64,000 nt of DNA from an uncultured Lachnospiraceae bacterium (lineage in GTDB: Bacteria; Bacillota; Clostridia; Lachnospirales; Lachnospiraceae). Both the position numbers and the translations under genes were made by a program. Position 1 is the stretch's first letter. Every line of letters begins with the position of its first letter. Below the pieces are notes generated by a model. It was not told the origin of the DNA, made no database searches, and saw only the letters and a program-made list of their open reading frames with translations. The stretch is taken from contig CAJTQI010000001.1 in assembly GCA_910578645.1 (NCBI GenBank), forward strand, positions 124,001-188,000. The letters run 5' to 3'. Positions 60,058-64,000 of this stretch are shown one piece after another.

Positions 60058-60086
60058 GTAACATTTAATTTGATAACATTCCCGAA

Positions 60087-62360
60087 TTATCCTTCAATAT
60101 CATGTCGGGTATATCTGCCGAGTCTTTCATCTGCTATCACACCCTCAAAGTCCATCCCATAACCAAAATCATATGTATGTCCTTCTTCATCTTCGTAACA
60201 TACCATATCAAACGCTACGTCTTCTTTTTGGTTTTCCACGGTTTCCATATCTACAGGAATTTGTATAGGAAGTAACCCACAGGGAACAAATCTTCCGGTT
60301 ATAATATCCAAGACGGCCTGGGGAGACACTCCATACTCTACAACAAGAGCATCTGTGTAAGGCTCCAGTTCAGCCATTACCATTGGATTTTTCAGTGTAA
60401 CTACCGTAATCACAGGTTTGTCGCCCATCTGTTTTTTCATTTCTATTACATTATCCAAATCTTTTTCATTGGCGGCAGTATTCCATTTACCCCGATAGCT
60501 GCGGTCCGTAAACTCTTCCAACGGGTCCCCGCCGGCTATACTCGGTGTTCTGGCAGACTGCGCCTGATATGGGCGGTACTGCAATGTAATCGGCACATAT
60601 CCACTGCCCCCTGCTTTACGGTCATCCGGGTCATATCCCACAGATATCGGAGATTCCACGAAACACAATGCCGCATCTGCCTCTTGTGGTGTGTCTACAA
60701 CGGTAAAATACTCCGAAGCAAATTTCTTCCCGGCAGGAGCAATCGCCTGGTCACCCGTCGGATGACTCATAAAATCCAGATAGGACTTAATATATCTGTC
60801 CGGTATATATACTTTAATGCCTTCTTTTAAAGGAAGGACATTATTTTTATTTTTTAACAATGTCACCGATTTAAGCTGGGACTGATATCCTTTTTCCTTA
60901 AACGCAGGACATCCTACTGTATTCACGGACTCTTCCAGATTCAAATATGGGTTTTCAAACAAACCTGTACGGAAAATATTGAGAAGAAGCCTGTATGCGG
61001 ATTTCCTGAACCGGACATCCGTCTCCTCTTCGCCATATTTCTCACAGCTCATGCGATAAGCTTCTATCACCGGAGCCACATTATTATTACCGCCGAACTG
61101 GTCAACACCCGCTTCCAATGCCTTAAGGTGGCGTTCTGCCTCTGTCATATGCTCCACACCCCAGCATTTTCCTGCGAATGTCTCTTCCGCCTCCCCAATA
61201 TCATGTGTAATTCCCCAATCCGTGCACACCACGCCGTCATAGCCCAGTTCTTTCCTGAGTAAATCCTGAATCAAATATTTATTGTAGGAATTTCCCACAT
61301 TCTCGCCGTATTTCTTATCCATTCCACTAGAGATTGTGTAATAGGGCATTACAGCGCTTGCTTCTCCCGTCTTACCATCCAGGGCAAAAGCCCCTTGCGT
61401 AAACGGTTTTAAATGCTCCTCAAAGTTATTCCCCGGATAGACTGCATATTTCCCGTATGCATAGTGCGCGTCCCTTCCGGCCTCACACATTCCTCCACCG
61501 GGAAAATGTTTCACCATCGTATTGACACTGTCTTTTCCCCAGCCATCTTCCGTTCCTTCCGTAGTCTGAAAACCGTCACAGTATGCTTTGGCCATGTCCA
61601 CCGTCATCTGTGTATGCTCTCCAAAGGTATCAGCAAAACGCATCCAACGTGGCTCCGTAGCCAAGTCAATCTGTGGGGAAAGCGCCGTGGTAATACCAAG
61701 CGCACGGTATTCTGCAGACGCAATCTCTCCAAACTCCTTCACAACTGCCGGGTCAAAAGTCGCCGAAAGACCGATTCCGTTGGCCCATTTGGATATTGGC
61801 TCCCCCGTTATGCCCATATACTCTGCCGCCACTCCTGCTCCGTGCCTCGGGTCTGAACTGTTATTGGCCGGAATACCGAAACCTGAGTTTTCAGCCAATG
61901 CCTGTATCTGATTGTTCCAACGCACTGCAACTTCCGTGCTTTCTAACTTCATAATTAAAACATGACGCACTTTGTCTTTGACAATAAATTCCTTTTGCTG
62001 GTCTGTCAGCTCCCAAGGCTGTGCACCGCTTTCTTCGTAGCTTTTCCCCTGATATGTCCCGCCAAATGCGGCGGCCATAGGCCCTTTTGCAGGAATCAAC
62101 TGGTGTGCGCTGTAAAGCATCAGCCCCGCAATATCTTCAATAGATATCCTGTCAGCTAAATCTTTGGCACGTTCTTCATAAGAAAGTCTCCAGTCTTCGT
62201 AGGGTACGAGTTCCCCTGTGCCAAGAAAATCCTTAAACGCATAACCATCCACCGTCAGAATATGAACCTTGCTGTCTTTCGCAATACCAAGAGTCTGTCC
62301 GCCTTCATTGACAATCAGCGTGTAACCATCTTGTTCTGTTTTTTTCCATTTCGATTCCAT
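60087..62360 (-). CDS. Glycoside hydrolase family 3 beta-glycosidase
   Basis: 757 residues. GH3 catalytic barrel with NTMVKHFPGGGMCEAGRDAH, substrate-binding NNSSDPRHGAGVAAEYMGIT, and the nucleophile Asp in GYDGVVCTDWGITHD, followed by the alpha/beta sandwich (VTLLKNKNNVLPLKEGIKVY, DALVVEYGVSPQAVLDIITG). It ends soon after YDFGYGMDFEGVI and lacks the C-terminal fibronectin-III domain of many GH3 enzymes. No signal peptide: cytoplasmic, cleaving terminal sugars from imported oligosaccharides. Lies 45 bases after the esterase gene on the same strand. Confidence 0.93.
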   Translation of the reverse strand: MESKWKKTEQDGYTLIVNEGGQTLGIAKDSKVHILTVDGYAFKDFLGTGELVPYEDWRLSYEERAKDLADRISIEDIAGLMLYSAHQLIPAKGPMAAAFGGTYQGKSYEESGAQPWELTDQQKEFIVKDKVRHVLIMKLESTEVAVRWNNQIQALAENSGFGIPANNSSDPRHGAGVAAEYMGITGEPISKWANGIGLSATFDPAVVKEFGEIASAEYRALGITTALSPQIDLATEPRWMRFADTFGEHTQMTVDMAKAYCDGFQTTEGTEDGWGKDSVNTMVKHFPGGGMCEAGRDAHYAYGKYAVYPGNNFEEHLKPFTQGAFALDGKTGEASAVMPYYTISSGMDKKYGENVGNSYNKYLIQDLLRKELGYDGVVCTDWGITHDIGEAEETFAGKCWGVEHMTEAERHLKALEAGVDQFGGNNNVAPVIEAYRMSCEKYGEEETDVRFRKSAYRLLLNIFRTGLFENPYLNLEESVNTVGCPAFKEKGYQSQLKSVTLLKNKNNVLPLKEGIKVYIPDRYIKSYLDFMSHPTGDQAIAPAGKKFASEYFTVVDTPQEADAALCFVESPISVGYDPDDRKAGGSGYVPITLQYRPYQAQSARTPSIAGGDPLEEFTDRSYRGKWNTAANEKDLDNVIEMKKQMGDKPVITVVTLKNPMVMAELEPYTDALVVEYGVSPQAVLDIITGRFVPCGLLPIQIPVDMETVENQKEDVAFDMVCYEDEEGHTYDFGYGMDFEGVIADERLGRYTRHDIEG

Positions 62361-62405
62361 ATATTCACATACCTCAATATTTTTAACATCATACTAATGT
62401 TTTAC

Positions 62406-63965
62406 TTAATGCTGTATATCCTGGGACTCCGCAATCTCCGCCATATTAAAAGGAGGAAGAATACTGTCAATCAGTTTATACAAAGCATCATCGAAATTCA
62501 TCCGCACTTCACACTTTCTGTCAAAAATCATAGTCGGCTCTTCACTGACAGTTACTTCCGGCCACGCAGGCAGGCAGGAGCAATTCGGATTGCCGGTTTT
62601 AGCAAATGCCATAAACGCACCAAACATCTGTTTCTGCAACGGCTCGCTAACTCCCGGAATGCCGCAGATTTCCACCTTATCTATATTATGGAAAAAGAAC
62701 GGAATATCTGAGCAATGCCATGCGATTTTATTGTGCATATACGGAAATTCCAGTGTAAAGTCATACAAATATGTACCTGCTTTTCCACCCTCAGCATGTA
62801 ACTTAGCAAGCTGTTTGGAAGGCTGGCGCATCGCACGGTCAACATATAAAAGGTCCGTAGGCTTCTTGTCCGGATATGCCTTAGAGAACTCCTGCATCAT
62901 CTCAATGGTATGCTCTCCATAGACTTTTCCGATAATTTCCTTCGCCTCCTCCTGTGACACTTCCATTTTATTGAACGTGACAGGCGCAAAAGAAAATTCT
63001 CCAAACACGGAACCAATCATGACCGGAATATCATAGGCATGCTCCCGCAGCCCATACTCCAATGGACTGCCTTTATAATAATCGTTCACAAGAGGCACAC
63101 CGCCAATATATTCGCCTTCCTTAGCGACGGCCGGGCTTCTCTTTGCATACGCCTTTGCCAACTCATAATAAGGTATCGTCTCTAACTTCTCAACTTCGTC
63201 TTCTTTTAACCCAAACTCATCTAACAGGGCGGCGACTATCTCGTGCCCATCGCCTGTGCAGGAAGGTAAAAGCGCTTCGTTGCCCACGCCGCTCATAATC
63301 AGCCCTTTATGGAACAAGCCGTCCGCCTCCGCAATTTGCATCAAATCGGCAACCTTCATACCGCCGCCAGACTGCCCAAAAAGTGTTATATTGTCAGGGT
63401 CGCCACCAAATTCCGCTATATTCTCGTGAATCCACTGCAGAGCGGCAACCATATCCGCATGCCCGGCATTTCCTGAATTACGGTATTTTTCCCCAAAAGG
63501 CGATAAGTCAAGATAGCCTAAGATATTCAGTCTGTGATTGACAGATACCACCACCACGTCTCCCTGCATACACATATTGAATCCGTCATAGGCTTCCTGT
63601 TCTATGGAAGAGCCCGCGAAATATCCCCCGCCATGCAGCCAGACCACCACCGGGTTCTTTACATCTTTTCCCAGTGCTTTTGTCCAGATATTCAGGCTCT
63701 GGCAATGTTCGTCCTGGGGCCAGTAGCGGTGAGGCACAAGCACTTCTCCATTAGGTGTATCCTGACTCAAAAGAGGACACACGAAACCATAGGACGTGGC
63801 TTCTTTCACACCCTCCCACTTTGATGCCACAGGCATTTGGAAGCGTTTGGCATAAGCATAAGGAATACCTTTAAAAATATATTCTCCGTCATAAAAATAA
63901 CCTTTCAGTTTTCCGGAAGACGTTTCCAACACCGGAACATCATCATATCGAAATACTTTCTCCAT
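62406..63965 (-). CDS. Type-B carboxylesterase
   Basis: 519 residues. Alpha/beta hydrolase of the carboxylesterase/lipase family: KGIPYAYAKRFQMP near the start, oxyanion region PVVVWLHGGGYFAGSSIEQE, nucleophile elbow ITLFGQSGGGMKV with the Ser, and the acidic/His residues late in the chain (FGEFSFAPV, AWHCSDIPFFFHN). No signal peptide. I use the ATG at 63965, nine bases after GGAGG; a GTG one codon earlier is the alternative. Paired with the GH3 gene it probably removes acyl groups from plant or host glycans before hydrolysis. Confidence 0.92.
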   Translation of the reverse strand: MEKVFRYDDVPVLETSSGKLKGYFYDGEYIFKGIPYAYAKRFQMPVASKWEGVKEATSYGFVCPLLSQDTPNGEVLVPHRYWPQDEHCQSLNIWTKALGKDVKNPVVVWLHGGGYFAGSSIEQEAYDGFNMCMQGDVVVVSVNHRLNILGYLDLSPFGEKYRNSGNAGHADMVAALQWIHENIAEFGGDPDNITLFGQSGGGMKVADLMQIAEADGLFHKGLIMSGVGNEALLPSCTGDGHEIVAALLDEFGLKEDEVEKLETIPYYELAKAYAKRSPAVAKEGEYIGGVPLVNDYYKGSPLEYGLREHAYDIPVMIGSVFGEFSFAPVTFNKMEVSQEEAKEIIGKVYGEHTIEMMQEFSKAYPDKKPTDLLYVDRAMRQPSKQLAKLHAEGGKAGTYLYDFTLEFPYMHNKIAWHCSDIPFFFHNIDKVEICGIPGVSEPLQKQMFGAFMAFAKTGNPNCSCLPAWPEVTVSEEPTMIFDRKCEVRMNFDDALYKLIDSILPPFNMAEIAESQDIQH

Positions 63966-64000
63966 CACATTAATCCTCCATGTCAGAGCTGTTTACTGCA
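63966..64000 (-). promoter_or_regulatory. Leader of the esterase gene (cut by window edge)
   Basis: On the minus strand TGCAGTAAACAGCTCTGACA then TGGAGGATTAATGTG before the ATG. This matches 59903-59928 (GCAGTAAACTGCTCTGACA, TGGAGGATT) almost exactly, so the two share a leader type; the 5' part lies outside the window. Confidence 0.5.

Overview
The window looks like a chromosomal segment of a Gram-positive anaerobe of the class Clostridia, most likely family Lachnospiraceae. The gene order pyrH-frr-uppS-cdsA-dxr-rseP-ispG-polC, a PolC-type replicase, a DUF3842 protein, a YtrA-type GntR regulator joined to clpC, very frequent AGGAGG-type ribosome binding sites, and moderate GC with AT-rich gaps all fit. 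The genus cannot be decided from the sequence alone.

Layout. 1-5.8 kb: the end of an M29 aminopeptidase gene, then the purine genes purE, purM, purN, purD. 5.8-12.5 kb: a zinc-ribbon protein, an SH3-domain membrane protein, a GntR regulator overlapping clpC, a small unknown protein and radA. 12.8-18.3 kb: an LCP wall-polymer transferase, a heterodimeric ABC exporter pair and a lipoprotein. 18.4-24.3 kb: tRNA-Trp with stacked terminators, a decayed PD-(D/E)XK transposase-like gene, and an ECF sigma factor / membrane protein / ABC ATPase / permease operon with a divergent second copy of the permease. 24.4-28.5 kb: a LacI regulator, a secreted Cys/His repeat protein, an ECF vitamin-type S component overlapping a P-loop kinase, and two small conserved genes. 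29-50 kb: polysaccharide deacetylase and bactofilin, the core isoprenoid/phospholipid/replication cluster, a PP2C phosphatase and soluble Ser/Thr kinase, and a polar amino-acid ABC transporter. 50-64 kb: tRNA-Glu, a small AT-rich island, an unknown large enzyme with a GH53 galactanase, a large cNMP-binding-domain protein, a TetR regulator, and a GH3 glycosidase with a carboxylesterase.

The genes themselves are mostly recognisable; the unusual material is between them. Three dispersed families stand out. (1) A structured 5'-leader occurs at least six times (26.4, 27.9, 28.5, 53.8, 58.2, 60.0 kb). It has a hairpin with a bulged A, a second hairpin, and a 3' strand just before the Shine-Dalgarno sequence that can pair either with the second hairpin or with the first hairpin's loop. 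Several helices show compensatory changes between copies. (2) A 305-bp foldback MITE is present in two full copies in opposite orientation, each with a perfect 7-bp target duplication, plus three remnants. (3) A roughly 75-bp repeat sits directly on the T-run of an intrinsic terminator and itself ends in a terminator-like hairpin. One MITE copy has inserted into a sequence shared with the leader-rich region at 59.8 kb.

All calls come from reading the sequence and supplied translations by eye. No similarity search or RNA folding was run, so family names rest on motifs and context, and the RNA structure claims on hand-paired arms.
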